Positions 7,682 to 17,095 of a stretch of DNA of 49,301 bases are shown one piece after another (the stretch's first letter is position 1; each line of letters begins with the position of its first letter). This DNA comes from Alphaproteobacteria bacterium. Its GTDB lineage: Bacteria > Pseudomonadota > Alphaproteobacteria > UBA11136. The notes under the pieces are model-generated. The model had not been told where the DNA came from, searched no databases, and worked only from the letters and a program-made list of their open reading frames with translations. The position numbers and the translations under genes are program-made. Location: NCBI GenBank assembly GCA_016776635.1, contig JADHSZ010000011.1, positions 1 through 49,301 on the forward strand. Reading direction: 5' to 3'.

Positions 7682-8935
7682 ATGGACCTTTTTTACGTTC
7701 TCCTGGTTTTGCTCGTGGTTACCCGCGCCTTTGCCGAGGTGGCCGAGCGCCTGGCGCAGCCGGCACTGGTTGGCGAGTTGATCGCCGGTATCGCGCTTGG
7801 CGCCGTGGTCGCCAGCTTTCCAGGCACATTCCCCGCCCTGAGCGGACTCGGTGACAACGAGGTTTTCATCACGGTCACCGATCTGGGCATGTTTTTCCTG
7901 ATGCTGTTTGCCGGCGTCGAGATGCAGCCCCATAAGATATTCGAGCGTTCGGCGGGATCGCTGGTGGTGGCGCTGGGCGGCATGGTGGTACCGCTGGGTC
8001 TGGGCATGGCGCTGGGCTGGATGTTCCTGCCGGAGTCCGATCTGCGTCTGGCGCAATGCCTGTTCCTTGGCGTTGCCCTGGCGATCACCGCGGTGCCGGC
8101 GACGGTGCGCATATTGACCGACCTCGGCCAGCTCAATTCGAAAATTGGCCAGACCATCGTTTCGGCCGCCGTATTCGATGACATTCTGAGCCTGATGCTT
8201 CTGGCCTGGCTCACCGGCATCATAGGCGCCGCCGAACCGCCGGGATTGGCCGAGTTTGCCGTTCTGTCGGGCAAAATCGTCCTGTTCTTTGCCGTCACGG
8301 CGTTCATCGGCCTGTTCGTGTTCCCCTGGGGCGGCCGCTTCATGCATCGTCTCAGGGTGCCGGAGCTGGAGATGAGCGCGGTGCTGGTTGGCGCCTTCGC
8401 CTTCGCGGTGCTGGCCGAGATGCTGGGCCTTCATTTCATCGTCGGCGCCTTCATGGCGGGGCTGTATTTCGGCCAAAAGACCATCACCGCCGAGAGTCAC
8501 GAACGGGTGCGGCAGGCGATTTCGGCCATGACCTTCGGCTTCCTGGCGCCCATATTCTTTGCCTCCATCGGCTTCAATCTCGACTTTGCGCCCATCGCCG
8601 AGGCGCCGTTGTTCCTGGCCCTGCTTATTCTCTTCGCCTTTCTCGGCAAGATCGCCGGGGCCGGAGCCGGGGCCCGCCTGTTTGGCTTTTCGCCCGGCGA
8701 ATCCGCCGCCATCGGCGTCGGGATGAGCCCGCGTGGGGCCGTGGAACTGGTGATCGCCGGGATCGCCCTGAAGGCCGGACTCTTTGCCGACGGCACCGGC
8801 GTGGTTACGCAGCTGTTTTCGGCGGTGATACTGATGTCCGTGGTCACCACGGTGGTCAGCCCCATCATCCTGAAGCGTGTGTTTGGCTCCGCCGGAAAAA
8901 CCGGGAACGGCGGGGGGATATGGTTCCCGGAATAA
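7682..8935 (+). CDS. Monovalent cation/proton antiporter, CPA2 family
   Basis: This is an inner-membrane antiporter of the KefB/NapA-like type that exchanges Na+ or K+ for protons. The 417-residue protein is almost wholly hydrophobic with about 12-13 predicted membrane spans. Family features are the early PALVGELIAGIALG segment, the region around ALAITAVPATVRILTDLG, AAVFDDILSLMLLAWLTG with the ion-binding acidic residues, and the late GMSPRGAVELVIAG. There is no C-terminal RCK/TrkA-N domain. ATG 7682 gives the expected start with a first helix directly after it. The ribosome site is weak, and an intact hairpin repeat ends 20 bases upstream. The uracil-DNA glycosylase gene converges on it with only five bases between stop codons. 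Confidence 0.92.
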   Translation: MDLFYVLLVLLVVTRAFAEVAERLAQPALVGELIAGIALGAVVASFPGTFPALSGLGDNEVFITVTDLGMFFLMLFAGVEMQPHKIFERSAGSLVVALGGMVVPLGLGMALGWMFLPESDLRLAQCLFLGVALAITAVPATVRILTDLGQLNSKIGQTIVSAAVFDDILSLMLLAWLTGIIGAAEPPGLAEFAVLSGKIVLFFAVTAFIGLFVFPWGGRFMHRLRVPELEMSAVLVGAFAFAVLAEMLGLHFIVGAFMAGLYFGQKTITAESHERVRQAISAMTFGFLAPIFFASIGFNLDFAPIAEAPLFLALLILFAFLGKIAGAGAGARLFGFSPGESAAIGVGMSPRGAVELVIAGIALKAGLFADGTGVVTQLFSAVILMSVVTTVVSPIILKRVFGSAGKTGNGGGIWFPE

Positions 8936-8940
8936 AAAGT

Positions 8941-9645
8941 CTAGCTGAGCCGCGCCCGGATGGCGGCCAGAACCTCGAAGAACATTTCCCTGGTGAGGCG
9001 TTTGGTCTGGGTGTTGTAGCGCGAGCAGTGGTAGCTGTCGGCCAGGGTGAGACCTTCCCCAACAGAATGAATTGCGCCATGGCCGAAGGGGTGGTCCTTG
9101 AGTTTGAGGCCGAAGGTGCGGATCACCGCATCATGGGCCACCTTGCCCAGCGCCATGAGCATCCGAAGATTGGGCATGGCGGCGATTTCCGATTCGAGAA
9201 ACGGCCGGCAGGCGGTGGTTTCGGACCCGGTGGGCTTGTTCTCCGGGGGCACGCAGCGCACCGCGTTGGTGATGCGGCAATCGGTGAGGATAAGCCCGTC
9301 ATCGGGGCGCGCATCGTAGGTGCCTTGGGAAAAGCCGAATTTTTCCAGACCGGCATACAAGAGATCGCCGGCATAGTCGCCGGTGAAGGGCCGCCCGGTG
9401 CGGTTGGCGCCTTTCAACCCCGGCGCCAGCCCCACCACCAGCAGGCGAGACTCGAGTCCACCGAAGGAGGCCACGGGGGCGTTATGCCATGCAGGTTTGG
9501 CGTCATGATAAGTGGTGCGGTTCGCTGTGCGGAAGGAGGCCAGCCGGGGGCATAAGGGGCAGTCGGGAGGCGGGTCCGTGAACGGGGGCCCCGTGAACGG
9601 GAGCCCCGTAAACGGGGGCGTTCCGGTTGAAGGAGAACTGGTCAT
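8941..9645 (-). CDS. Family 5 (UdgB-type) uracil-DNA glycosylase
   Basis: It removes uracil, and in this family also other deaminated bases, from DNA. The 234-residue protein shows GLAPGLKGANRTGRPFTGD, the family active-site loop lacking the usual catalytic acid, and ITNAVRCVPPENKP. The C-terminal DSYHCSRYNTQTKRLT fits the second active-site motif. Cysteines in CPLCPRL and CRPFL are likely ligands of the 4Fe-4S cluster typical of the family. The first 30 residues are Pro/Thr-rich and come from a small repeat, PFTG/PFTD. The start at 9645 is preceded by AGGAGAA-like sequence in the reverse sense only weakly, so a later start is possible. Confidence 0.88.
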   Translation of the reverse strand: MTSSPSTGTPPFTGLPFTGPPFTDPPPDCPLCPRLASFRTANRTTYHDAKPAWHNAPVASFGGLESRLLVVGLAPGLKGANRTGRPFTGDYAGDLLYAGLEKFGFSQGTYDARPDDGLILTDCRITNAVRCVPPENKPTGSETTACRPFLESEIAAMPNLRMLMALGKVAHDAVIRTFGLKLKDHPFGHGAIHSVGEGLTLADSYHCSRYNTQTKRLTREMFFEVLAAIRARLS

Positions 9646-9671
9646 GGCGGCGGCCTTATTGCTTACGTGGC

Positions 9672-10301
9672 TTAAGCCGATGACACCAGTTCTTCTTCCA
9701 CAATCTCTTCGGGGATGTCTTCTTCCGGAACTTCTCTCACAGGGTCTTCGTGCAGGGGGATGTCCTCGCTGCCGTGATCGCGGCCGATCTGGTCTTTGAG
9801 ATCGACGATATCCACGAACTGGTCGGCCTGGCGGCGCAGTTCATCGGCGCACATGGGCGGGCTCGACTTGACGGTGCTGATGACGGTGACGCGGGCCCCC
9901 TTGTTCTGGACCGCCTCCACCAGCGACCGGAAGTCGCCGTCGCCCGAAAACAGCACCATATGGTCGAGCTTGCCGGCCATCTCCATCATGTCGACGGCGA
10001 TTTCGATGTCCATATTGCCCTTGATCTTGCGCCGTCCGGCGGCGTCGGTGAATTCCTTGGTGGGCTTGGTGATCATGGTGTAGCCGTTGTAGTCGAGCCA
10101 ATCCACCAGCGGCCGGATCGGCGAGTATTCCTGGTCGTCGATCAGCGCGGTGTAGTAATAGGCGCGGATAAGCCTGTTTTCGCCGCCGAAAAATTCCAGC
10201 AGACGTTTGTAATCGATGTCGAAGCCGATGGATTTCGCCGCCGCGTAGAGATTGGAGCCGTCTATGAAAAGAGCGATTCGCTCATCGGGATGAAAATGCA
10301 T
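9672..10301 (-). CDS. LabA/DUF88-type NYN-domain protein
   Basis: The 209-residue protein belongs to the NYN (PIN-like) nuclease family; members are thought to act on RNA. Signs are IALFIDGSNLYAAAK at residues 9-23 with the first acidic site, KGNMDIEIAVDMMEMA, and HMVLFSGDGDFRSLVEAV carrying the conserved Asp pair, followed by KGARVTVIS. The C-terminal 40 residues are acidic (EDIPEEIVEEELVSSA). ATG 10301 has AAGGA about 12 bases upstream. It is transcribed away from folK. The downstream glycosylase gene begins 26 bases after its stop on the same strand, so the two may share a transcript. Confidence 0.9.
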   Translation of the reverse strand: MHFHPDERIALFIDGSNLYAAAKSIGFDIDYKRLLEFFGGENRLIRAYYYTALIDDQEYSPIRPLVDWLDYNGYTMITKPTKEFTDAAGRRKIKGNMDIEIAVDMMEMAGKLDHMVLFSGDGDFRSLVEAVQNKGARVTVISTVKSSPPMCADELRRQADQFVDIVDLKDQIGRDHGSEDIPLHEDPVREVPEEDIPEEIVEEELVSSA

Positions 10302-10493
10302 GGAGCCTATTCCTTAATAAAAATAGCGCGTACCCCGAAGAAATAAGAAAAACAGGGCTCGCATTTGAAAAATTAGGGGTTTACAGGGCCGTGGGCGATT
10401 CTATAAATGCCGGCCATTCCCCTTTATGCCTATAAACACTAGGTGGGTGCCGAAATGTGGCGCCACAAGGATTTATACTAAAATTATTCCAAT

Positions 10494-11018
10494 GTGTCAT
10501 CGGGAACCACGGTTTTGATCATTATCGGCATCGGCTCCAACCTGCCCAGTGAGATATACGGCGCGCCCGCGGCCAATTGCGAGGCGGCGCTGGGGGTTCT
10601 CGAGGAACGGGGACTGAGCATTACCAAGCGCGCGCGCTGGTACGAAAGCGCGCCGGTGCCGGTTTCCGACCAGCCCTGGTTCGTTAACGGCGCGGTGGCC
10701 GTGGAGACCGCTTTGTCGCCGCGCTCGCTGTTGGAGCTGCTCCATGACATCGAACACGGATTCGGACGCGTGCGGCGGGTGCGCAACGAGGCGCGAATCC
10801 TCGATCTCGACCTCATCGCCTATGATGATCTGGTGATCGAAGGGGAGGAGGGGCCGGTGTTGCCGCACCCCCGGATGCATGAGCGGGCCTTTGTCCTGTT
10901 GCCGCTGCGGGAACTGGCGCCGGACTGGATTCACCCGACTCTGAAGACGCCCATTGAAGAATTGGTGTCGGCCCTGCCAGAAGGCCAGGAGGGCCAGGAA
11001 ATCCGCGCCGTTGAATAG
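10494..11018 (+). CDS. folK: 2-amino-4-hydroxy-6-hydroxymethyldihydropteridine diphosphokinase
   Basis: FolK transfers pyrophosphate from ATP to 6-hydroxymethyl-7,8-dihydropterin in folate synthesis. The protein has IGIGSNLP at the start, the RWYESAPVPVSDQPWFVNGAV segment, and the signature VRNEARILDLDLIAYDD followed by PHPRMHERAFVLLPL. About 170 residues is typical. The GTG at 10494 is the longest start; a TTG at 10515 would begin closer to the usual N-terminus. Neither has a clear ribosome site. rpoZ follows 188 bases later. Confidence 0.95.
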   Translation: MSSGTTVLIIIGIGSNLPSEIYGAPAANCEAALGVLEERGLSITKRARWYESAPVPVSDQPWFVNGAVAVETALSPRSLLELLHDIEHGFGRVRRVRNEARILDLDLIAYDDLVIEGEEGPVLPHPRMHERAFVLLPLRELAPDWIHPTLKTPIEELVSALPEGQEGQEIRAVE

Positions 11019-11205
11019 GGGGTGGATTAAGTTTTAGCGGGGATTTTGAGGGCGCGCGGCAATACCGCCCCGAAATCGCTAACGGCCTTGCCTAGTGGGG
11101 CGTCGGTACGTATATTCCCGCCTGCATGTAATTTCAGTAAATACAGTTTCGCAACACACCCCAAAAAACACCCCATGAGCCCCATCGGAGAATCCGGAGA
11201 ACCCT

Positions 11206-11721
11206 ATGGCCCGCGTAACCATTGAAGACTGCATTACCAAGATTCCCAACCGCTTTGACCTTGTCATGCTGGCGGCGCGCCGCGCGCGCGACATTTCCGC
11301 CGGGGCCGAGCTGACCCTGGAGCGGGACAGGGACAAGAATCCGGTGGTGGCCTTGCGTGAAATCGCCGATGAGACAGTTTCCTTGGATGAGCTCAACGAG
11401 ACCATTGTCCAGGCTCTCCAGAAATTCGTCGAACCGGAAGAACCCGAGGAAGAGGCCGTGGAGCTCGGCCTGCCGGAAGTTCCGGAGGGAGCTTCGGAAG
11501 GGGAAACTGGCGATGAAACTTCCGGGGAAGCCGCGGAAAAAACTCTGGAGGAAGCGGGAGCCGCGGACGTTGCAGAGGCTGTAGACCCCGTGCCCCAGGA
11601 AGATGCTGAAATCGCCGAGGATGTGCTCACCGTTCATGAAGAGGGCGAAGAGGACAAGGAGAACGAAGAGTCTGCGGCGGAATCCGGCGATGCGCCGGAG
11701 GAAACAAAAGACAAGGCTTAA
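11206..11721 (+). CDS. rpoZ: RNA polymerase omega subunit with long acidic tail
   Basis: Omega assists folding and assembly of the beta-prime subunit and links RNA polymerase to (p)ppGpp in proteobacteria. Residues 1-70 are the conserved part: [34 protein letters not shown] and [14 protein letters not shown]. The remaining ~95 residues are a Glu/Ala/Pro-rich low-complexity tail, making the protein about 171 residues against the more usual 70-130. The gene lies directly upstream of the (p)ppGpp synthetase/hydrolase gene, the standard alphaproteobacterial arrangement. ATG 11206 has GGAGAA nearby (11188-11202). Confidence 0.96.
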   Translation: MARVTIEDCITKIPNRFDLVMLAARRARDISAGAELTLERDRDKNPVVALREIADETVSLDELNETIVQALQKFVEPEEPEEEAVELGLPEVPEGASEGETGDETSGEAAEKTLEEAGAADVAEAVDPVPQEDAEIAEDVLTVHEEGEEDKENEESAAESGDAPEETKDKA

Positions 11722-11738
11722 ACGCCGGGTCTTATTTA

Positions 11739-11886
11739 TGGGCCCGACGTAGTTTTTGAGGCCCGCAGCACCTAGACGTACCCTGGGCCTTTTTTGAGGC
11801 CCGACGTAGTTTTTTAGGCCCGCAGTACCTAGAAGCACTCTGGGCTCTTTATTGAGGCCCGCAGCACCTAGACGTACTCTGGGCCT
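11739..11886. repeat. Array of covarying hairpin repeats between rpoZ and rsh
   Basis: Four related units are packed here. Two (11759-11790 and 11855-11886) have arms AGGCCC and GGGCCT with an enlarged loop: an extra GCAGCACCTA precedes the usual GACGTACCCT or GACGTACTCT. The other two are partly decayed (GACGTAG followed by T runs, and GAAGCACTCT). They occupy most of the 258-base gap and would lie in the leader of rsh or the trailer of rpoZ. Confidence 0.75.
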
Positions 11887-11979
11887 TGACCCCTGGCCCT
11901 TTCCCATTTCCTTTCCCATTTTATGGGGTGTGGCTCCCGTGTATGGTGGGCCGTCGCGGATATGTGGAGGTGAGGCGGG

Positions 11980-14136
11980 ATGGTCCGTCAGTTTGAACTG
12001 GTAGAGCGCGTCAAGGCTTACGATCCAAACGTGGACGAAGAAGCCCTCGATCGCGCCTATGTGTTCGCCATGAAGGCCCATGGCACACAGCTGCGCGCGT
12101 CGGGCGATCCTTATTTCTCCCATCCCATAGAGGTGGCCGGCATTCTCGCCGGCATGAAGATGGATACCGCCTCCATCATTACCGCGCTGCTCCACGACGT
12201 GGTGGAGGATACCGGCTTTACCCAGGACGATATCGAGAAGATGTTTGGGGACGAAATCGCCCGTCTCGTGGACGGCGTCACCAAGCTCACCCAGATCGAG
12301 CTGCAGTCCGACCATACCCAGCAGGCGGAAAATTTCCGCAAGCTGGTGCTCGCCATGTCCGACGATATCCGCGTGCTGTTGGTGAAGCTGGCCGACCGGC
12401 TCCATAACATGCGCACCCTGGACCATATTGCGAACCCGGAAAAGCGCCTGCACACCGCCAACGAGACCATGGATATCTTCGCGCCGCTGGCCGAGCGCAT
12501 GGGCATGCATGAAATCCGCGACGAGCTGTATGATCTCGCCTTCAAGGAGATCAACCCCGACGCCCGCCAGTCCATCATTTCCCGGCTCAGCCTGTTGCGC
12601 GACGAGGGCACCGGGCTGGTCAAGAAGATCATCCGCGAACTGGCCAAGACCCTTAAAAGCGCCGGTCTCGAGGCCGAGATCACCGGCCGCGAGAAGAAAC
12701 CCCATTCCATCTGGCGCAAGATGCGCAGCAAGGCGGTGGAGCTCGAACAGCTCTCCGATATCATCGCCTTTCGCGTGGTGGTGGACACGGTGGAGGAATG
12801 TTACCAGGCCCTGGGCATTCTCCACGGCGCCTATTCGGTGGTTCCGGGAACCTTCAAGGATTACATCAGCACCCCCAAGCCCAACCAGTACCGTTCCCTG
12901 CATACCGCCCTGATCGGGCCCAAGAAACAGCGCATCGAGGTCCAGATCCGCACCGAGAATATGGACGAAGTGGCAGAACTTGGGGTCGCCGCCCACTGGT
13001 GCTACAAACAGGATATTCCGGGCATGGAGGGGCGGCAGTACAGATGGCTGCGGGAGCTTCTCGATATTCTTGAAAATGCCGCCGGACCCGAGGAATTCCT
13101 GGAACATACCAAGCTCGAGATGTTCCACGACCAGGTCTTCTGTTTCACCCCCAAGGGCGAACTGATCGCTCTGCCGCGTGGCGCCACGCCGCTGGATTTC
13201 GCCTATGCGGTGCATACCGAGGTGGGCAATACCTGTGTCGGGGTGAGGATCAACGGTGTGATGATGCCCCTGAAGACGGAGCTGGCCAACGGCGATCAGG
13301 TGGAAATCGTGCGCTCGAAAAAGCCCAGCCTGTCGGCGGAGTGGGAAAATATCGTCGTCACCGGCAAGGCCCAGTCCTGTATCCGCCGCTTCATCCATTC
13401 CAGTGAGCGCCAGCAGTTTCTCGATCTCGGCCGCAATATCCTGAAAAAGGCCTTCGACAAGGAAGACCTGCCCTGTACCAAACGGGCCCTGGGAAAGGTC
13501 TTGAAGCATTTCAACTATGAGACCGTGGACGATCTCTATATTGCCGTTGGCCATGGCGACCATATGGCTCAGGAGGTTATCCGCAAGCTCTATCCCGACC
13601 ATCAGATATTGGCCGATGACGAAGGCAAGATAGTCTCTCTGACCAAGGCCATCAGCCGCCGTGTGCGGGGAAAGAAAAAAGGATTCGCGGTTCCCATCAA
13701 GGGGCTGACACCGGGTATGGCGGTGCATTACGGGGGCTGTTGCCACCCCATTCCCGGAGACCGTATCGTCGGCATCCTGACCGAGGGCAAGGGCGTGGCC
13801 ATCCACACCATCGATTGCGAAACCCTGGAAAAGCTGGACGAGGAGAGCGAACGCTGGCTCGATGTGACCTGGGATCAGGGCCGGGCCGCGGAAAAATCCC
13901 ATGTGGGCCGTATCCAGGTGGTTCTCTCCAACGAAGCCGGCAGCCTGGGCAATCTTTCCACCGCCATCGGCAAGAATATGAGCAATATCACCAACTTGAA
14001 GATCACCAACCGGGCTTCTGATTTTTTCGAGATCATCGTCGACCTCGAGGTCAAGGACGTGAAGCATCTCGCCAATATCATCGCCTCTCTGCGGGCGACG
14101 CCCACCATCAACTCCGTGGAGCGCGCCAGAGGATGA
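11980..14136 (+). CDS. rsh: Bifunctional (p)ppGpp synthetase/hydrolase (RelA/SpoT family)
   Basis: The 718-residue protein makes and degrades the stringent-response alarmone (p)ppGpp. Domains in order: an HD hydrolase with HDVVEDTG near residues 72-79, intact and so hydrolase-competent; the synthetase with KKPHSIWRKM and FKDYISTPKPNQYRSLHT; a TGS domain (VFCFTPKGELIALPRGATP); a zinc-finger-like segment with HYGGCCHPIPGD; and a C-terminal ACT domain. It begins at ATG 11980 after GGAGGTGAGGCGGG. A long antisense frame covers most of the gene but is a shadow. rsh follows rpoZ, as in related genomes. Confidence 0.97.
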   Translation: MVRQFELVERVKAYDPNVDEEALDRAYVFAMKAHGTQLRASGDPYFSHPIEVAGILAGMKMDTASIITALLHDVVEDTGFTQDDIEKMFGDEIARLVDGVTKLTQIELQSDHTQQAENFRKLVLAMSDDIRVLLVKLADRLHNMRTLDHIANPEKRLHTANETMDIFAPLAERMGMHEIRDELYDLAFKEINPDARQSIISRLSLLRDEGTGLVKKIIRELAKTLKSAGLEAEITGREKKPHSIWRKMRSKAVELEQLSDIIAFRVVVDTVEECYQALGILHGAYSVVPGTFKDYISTPKPNQYRSLHTALIGPKKQRIEVQIRTENMDEVAELGVAAHWCYKQDIPGMEGRQYRWLRELLDILENAAGPEEFLEHTKLEMFHDQVFCFTPKGELIALPRGATPLDFAYAVHTEVGNTCVGVRINGVMMPLKTELANGDQVEIVRSKKPSLSAEWENIVVTGKAQSCIRRFIHSSERQQFLDLGRNILKKAFDKEDLPCTKRALGKVLKHFNYETVDDLYIAVGHGDHMAQEVIRKLYPDHQILADDEGKIVSLTKAISRRVRGKKKGFAVPIKGLTPGMAVHYGGCCHPIPGDRIVGILTEGKGVAIHTIDCETLEKLDEESERWLDVTWDQGRAAEKSHVGRIQVVLSNEAGSLGNLSTAIGKNMSNITNLKITNRASDFFEIIVDLEVKDVKHLANIIASLRATPTINSVERARG

Positions 14137-14204
14137 AGGCGTTCTGTGGCATAGATTTTCTGCGGACTGTGAGTCCCGCAGGCTGCGTCTGAGGGGGAGG
14201 GAGC

Positions 14205-14747
14205 ATGTTCCAGCGCCGCCAAAAACGCCATGCGGGCCATCACTTCCGCGAGTTCCTGTGGCCGCGCGCGGGCTGGCGCCGGGTCAGCATCTATATGGCG
14301 CACCGGGTCAAGAGAATGCCCGACACGCCTTACAGCATCGCCGCCGGGTTCGCCTGTGGCGCGGCCATGTCGTTTACGCCCTTCGTGGGATTTCATTTCC
14401 TGCTGGCGGCGCTGGTGGCCTGGATCATCCGCGCCAATATCCTGACTTCGGCCATCGGCACCGCAGTGGGAAATCCCTGGACCTTTCCCTTTATCTGGGC
14501 CGGAATTTATAACCTCGGCAACTGGATGCTGGGCCGGGAGGCCGGCGACGCGCCGATGCCGGAACTGTCCATGACCAATATTTTTGATAATTTCTGGGAG
14601 GTGTTCCTGCCCATGATGATCGCGGGATTCCCCGTGGCCCTGGTGGTCTGGGCGCTGTTCTTCTTTCCCCTGCGCCGCGTGGTGGCCGGCTATCAGGCCC
14701 ATCGCCGTCACAAGATCGAAACCAAGCGCAAGGGTTCCCAGCCGTGA
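14205..14747 (+). CDS. DUF2062 membrane protein
   Basis: The 180-residue protein has the DUF2062 pattern: a basic N-terminal part, [33 protein letters not shown], then [18 protein letters not shown] and a [20 protein letters not shown] segment. Three membrane helices are likely, with a basic C-terminal tail ([11 protein letters not shown]). Function is unknown. The start ATG 14205 follows a strong GGGGGAGGGAG. Its stop overlaps the GTG start of pdxJ, so the two are co-translated; this neighbour relation recurs in alphaproteobacteria. Confidence 0.93.
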   Translation: MFQRRQKRHAGHHFREFLWPRAGWRRVSIYMAHRVKRMPDTPYSIAAGFACGAAMSFTPFVGFHFLLAALVAWIIRANILTSAIGTAVGNPWTFPFIWAGIYNLGNWMLGREAGDAPMPELSMTNIFDNFWEVFLPMMIAGFPVALVVWALFFFPLRRVVAGYQAHRRHKIETKRKGSQP

Positions 14748-15517
14748 CCGGGGCCACGACTCAAGAACATAAGCTGCGTCTCGGCGTCAATATCGATCAT
14801 GTGGCGACCCTGCGTAATGCCCGCGGTGGTGACACGCCTTCACCGTTGCGCGCGGCGCGCATGGCGGCAGACGCCGGGGCCGACGGCATCACCGCCCATC
14901 TGCGCGAGGACCGCCGCCATATCCGCGACGGGGATATCGCCCGTCTCAAGGACGAGATTTCCCTGCCTCTTAACCTTGAAATGGCGGCCACCGACGAGAT
15001 GGTGGCCATCGCCCTGGAACATCTGCCCCATGCCTGTTGTCTGGTTCCGGAAAAGCGTGAGGAACTGACCACCGAGGGCGGTCTCGACGCGGCCGGCCAG
15101 GTGGCTCATCTGGCACCGCGCATCGCCACCCTGGTGGATGCGGGAATCCGGGTTTCCCTGTTTATCGATCCCGATCCCGATCAGCTGCGCACCGCTCACC
15201 AGATGGGTGCGCCGGTGGTGGAACTGCATACCGGCGCCTATTGCGATGCCGCCCAAAACCAGAGAGAAGACCAGAGAGAGGCCGAATTACAGCGCATCGT
15301 CGAGGCCGCGGCGGTGGCCGGGGAGCTGGGGCTGGAATGCCATGCCGGACACGGCCTTTGTTTTGAGACGGTGGCCCCGGTGGCGGCCATCCCCAATCTA
15401 GTGGAGCTCAATATCGGCCATTTCCTGATCGGCGAAGCGGTGTTCACGGGGCTGGAGGCCGCCGTCGCCGAAATGCGGCGGCGCATGGACGCTGCCCGCG
15501 CCGGAATTGGGTCATGA
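14744..15517 (+). CDS. pdxJ: Pyridoxine 5'-phosphate synthase
   Basis: PdxJ closes the pyridine ring of pyridoxine 5'-phosphate from 1-deoxyxylulose 5-phosphate and 3-amino-2-oxopropyl phosphate. Landmarks: [19 protein letters not shown] at the N-terminus, [41 protein letters not shown] and [11 protein letters not shown], then [11 protein letters not shown]. The 257-residue length is normal. The GTG at 14744 overlaps the DUF2062 stop. acpS starts 10 bases after its end, so PLP and acyl-carrier maturation genes lie in one operon that leads into lepB-rnc-era. Confidence 0.97.
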   Translation: MTGATTQEHKLRLGVNIDHVATLRNARGGDTPSPLRAARMAADAGADGITAHLREDRRHIRDGDIARLKDEISLPLNLEMAATDEMVAIALEHLPHACCLVPEKREELTTEGGLDAAGQVAHLAPRIATLVDAGIRVSLFIDPDPDQLRTAHQMGAPVVELHTGAYCDAAQNQREDQREAELQRIVEAAAVAGELGLECHAGHGLCFETVAPVAAIPNLVELNIGHFLIGEAVFTGLEAAVAEMRRRMDAARAGIGS

Positions 15518-15527
15518 GAACAGCGTC

Positions 15528-15971
15528 ATGATATTGGGCCTGGGCAATGATCTGGTGGATATCCGGCGCATCGAACGCACGCTGGAGCGTTTCGGGATGC
15601 GCTTCGTGGAACGGGTCTTCACCGAGGTGGAGCGCGAGAAATCGGAACGGCGCAAGAACCGCGCCGCCAGCTACGCCAAGCGCTTCGCCGCCAAGGAGGC
15701 CTGTGCCAAGGCGCTGGGCACGGGGTTTCGGCAGGGGGTGTTCTGGCGCGATCTCGGCGTGGTCAATCTCGACTCGGGCAAGCCCGGCATGGCCTTGACC
15801 GGGGGGGCGGCACAGCGTCTGGAAAGCATGACGCCGCCGGGCATGAAGGCCATGATTGAACTCAGCATCAGCGATGAATCGCCCATGGCCGAGGCCATCG
15901 TCATTATCTCCGCGGTAGCAGAGACCATGCCCGGGGATATGCCCGGAGATACGGGAGCGGGTCAGGGCTGA
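15528..15971 (+). CDS. acpS: Holo-[acyl-carrier-protein] synthase
   Basis: AcpS transfers 4'-phosphopantetheine from CoA to ACP. The 147-residue protein begins [22 protein letters not shown], with the Mg-binding Asp in the GNDLVD motif, and has [16 protein letters not shown], which holds the second metal-binding Glu. The C-terminal ~20 residues are an extra low-complexity end ([11 protein letters not shown]). ATG 15528 was chosen because it gives the family N-terminus; a TTG at 15507 is possible. It lies just after pdxJ. Confidence 0.96.
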   Translation: MILGLGNDLVDIRRIERTLERFGMRFVERVFTEVEREKSERRKNRAASYAKRFAAKEACAKALGTGFRQGVFWRDLGVVNLDSGKPGMALTGGAAQRLESMTPPGMKAMIELSISDESPMAEAIVIISAVAETMPGDMPGDTGAGQG

Positions 15972-15995
15972 CAGGGATCAATTTGATGGCAGCGG

Positions 15996-16196
15996 ATCGG
16001 TTCATTCGGGTAGGCGCGGTGCGCGGTGCGATGCGGAACCATCGGGCAAGCGCCGCAACGCTTCCGAGGGGTCGATCCGCCCCACCTTCGGCCGGGTTCT
16101 TTTGCCCCGTGGCATCGTTACGCTCCTCATCCGATGCGTAGGCATCGCATTTCGAAGCGCGCCTTGCCACGGGACAAAATCATCCCGGTCAAATGG
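15996..16196. repeat. Dispersed ~200-bp repeat, copy 1
   Basis: This stretch resembles 23788-23987 over its full length: it shares ATCGGTTCATTCGGG at the left, CAAGCGCCGCAACGC and GGCCGGGTTCTTTTG inside, and CCCGGTCAAATG at the right. It fills most of the 354-base gap between acpS and lepB. Unlike the second copy, no clear long terminal inverted repeat is visible, so it looks like an older, decayed copy. Short frames inside it in both copies are probably not genes. Confidence 0.7.
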
Positions 16197-16239
16197 TTTC
16201 TATCAACCCTGAACCGCTCTAGAGCTCAAGAGAAACGGC

Positions 16240-16269
16240 TTGACAGAGTCCGCGTGGAAATGGCTACAT
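16240..16269 (+). promoter_or_regulatory. Possible lepB promoter
   Basis: TTGACA at 16240-16245 is followed after 18 bases by CTACAT (16264-16269), a weak match to a -10 box, 57 bases before the lepB start. It is a reading of pattern only. Confidence 0.3.
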
Positions 16270-16325
16270 CGCCACGCCTCGCGGCTCTGGAGCTCAGATA
16301 AAACCTTTATAAAACCTATAATTAA

Positions 16326-17078
16326 GTGGATTTCTTGATGCAGGACGAGAAAGAGGGGGAATTTTGGGAGACGGTAAGGATCGTCTGTTACGCGGTTCTC
16401 CTTTCCATCGTTTTCCGGACCTTCGCCTACGAGCCCTTCAACATTCCCTCCAGTTCCATGGTGCCCACCCTGTTGGTGGGGGATTACCTGTTCGTCTCTA
16501 AAACTTCCTATGGGTATAGCCGCTATTCCCTGCCTTTCGGGTTGCCGCTGATCCCGGGGCGCATCTACTTTACCCCGCCCGAGCGTGGCGACGTGGCCGT
16601 GTTCAAGCTGCCGCGCGACAACGAAACCGACTATATCAAGCGCATCATCGGCTTGCCCGGCGACCGCATCCAGGTCACCGACGGGCGCCTTTATATCAAC
16701 GGCGAAATGGTGGAGCGCAAGCGCATCGGCGAATACGTGATGCGCAACAAGCGCGGCGATTTCAAGAGCATGCCGTTGTATATCGAGACCCTGCCGGGTG
16801 GCCGCAGCCACAGGATCATCGAGATGTCCGACGGCGCGCAGATGGATAACACGGAAGAATATCTGGTGCCCGAAGGCCATTATTTCGCCATGGGGGACAA
16901 CCGGGACAATTCCATGGACAGCCGCGTTCAAGCCGGGGTGGGCTTCGTGCCCGAGGTTAATCTGGTGGGCCGCGCCGAAAGACTGTTTTTTTCCCAGGAC
17001 GGAAGTGCGAAAGTCTGGCAGTTCTGGAAATGGCCCTTCGCCATCCGCTATGGCAGGCTGTTCCAGGAAATTACCTAA
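16326..17078 (+). CDS. lepB: Signal peptidase I
   Basis: LepB removes signal peptides from secreted proteins at the inner membrane. The 250-residue protein has one N-terminal membrane span (about residues 16-34), the catalytic Ser44 in PSSSMVPTLL and the general-base Lys105 in DYIKRIIGLPGD. The late box GHYFAMGDNRDNSMDSR is also present. The start is GTG 16326 or ATG 16338; neither has a strong ribosome site. It opens the lepB-rnc-era-recO string, with rnc starting 17 bases after its stop. Confidence 0.96.
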   Translation: MDFLMQDEKEGEFWETVRIVCYAVLLSIVFRTFAYEPFNIPSSSMVPTLLVGDYLFVSKTSYGYSRYSLPFGLPLIPGRIYFTPPERGDVAVFKLPRDNETDYIKRIIGLPGDRIQVTDGRLYINGEMVERKRIGEYVMRNKRGDFKSMPLYIETLPGGRSHRIIEMSDGAQMDNTEEYLVPEGHYFAMGDNRDNSMDSRVQAGVGFVPEVNLVGRAERLFFSQDGSAKVWQFWKWPFAIRYGRLFQEIT

Positions 17079-17095
17079 TCTTAAAGGTATGGCCG

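Noticed and set aside
11134..14067. 977-codon open frame antisense to rsh
   Set aside because: It lies wholly opposite rpoZ and rsh, whose proteins are clearly conserved. High GC leaves the antisense frame free of stops; its translation has no family features.
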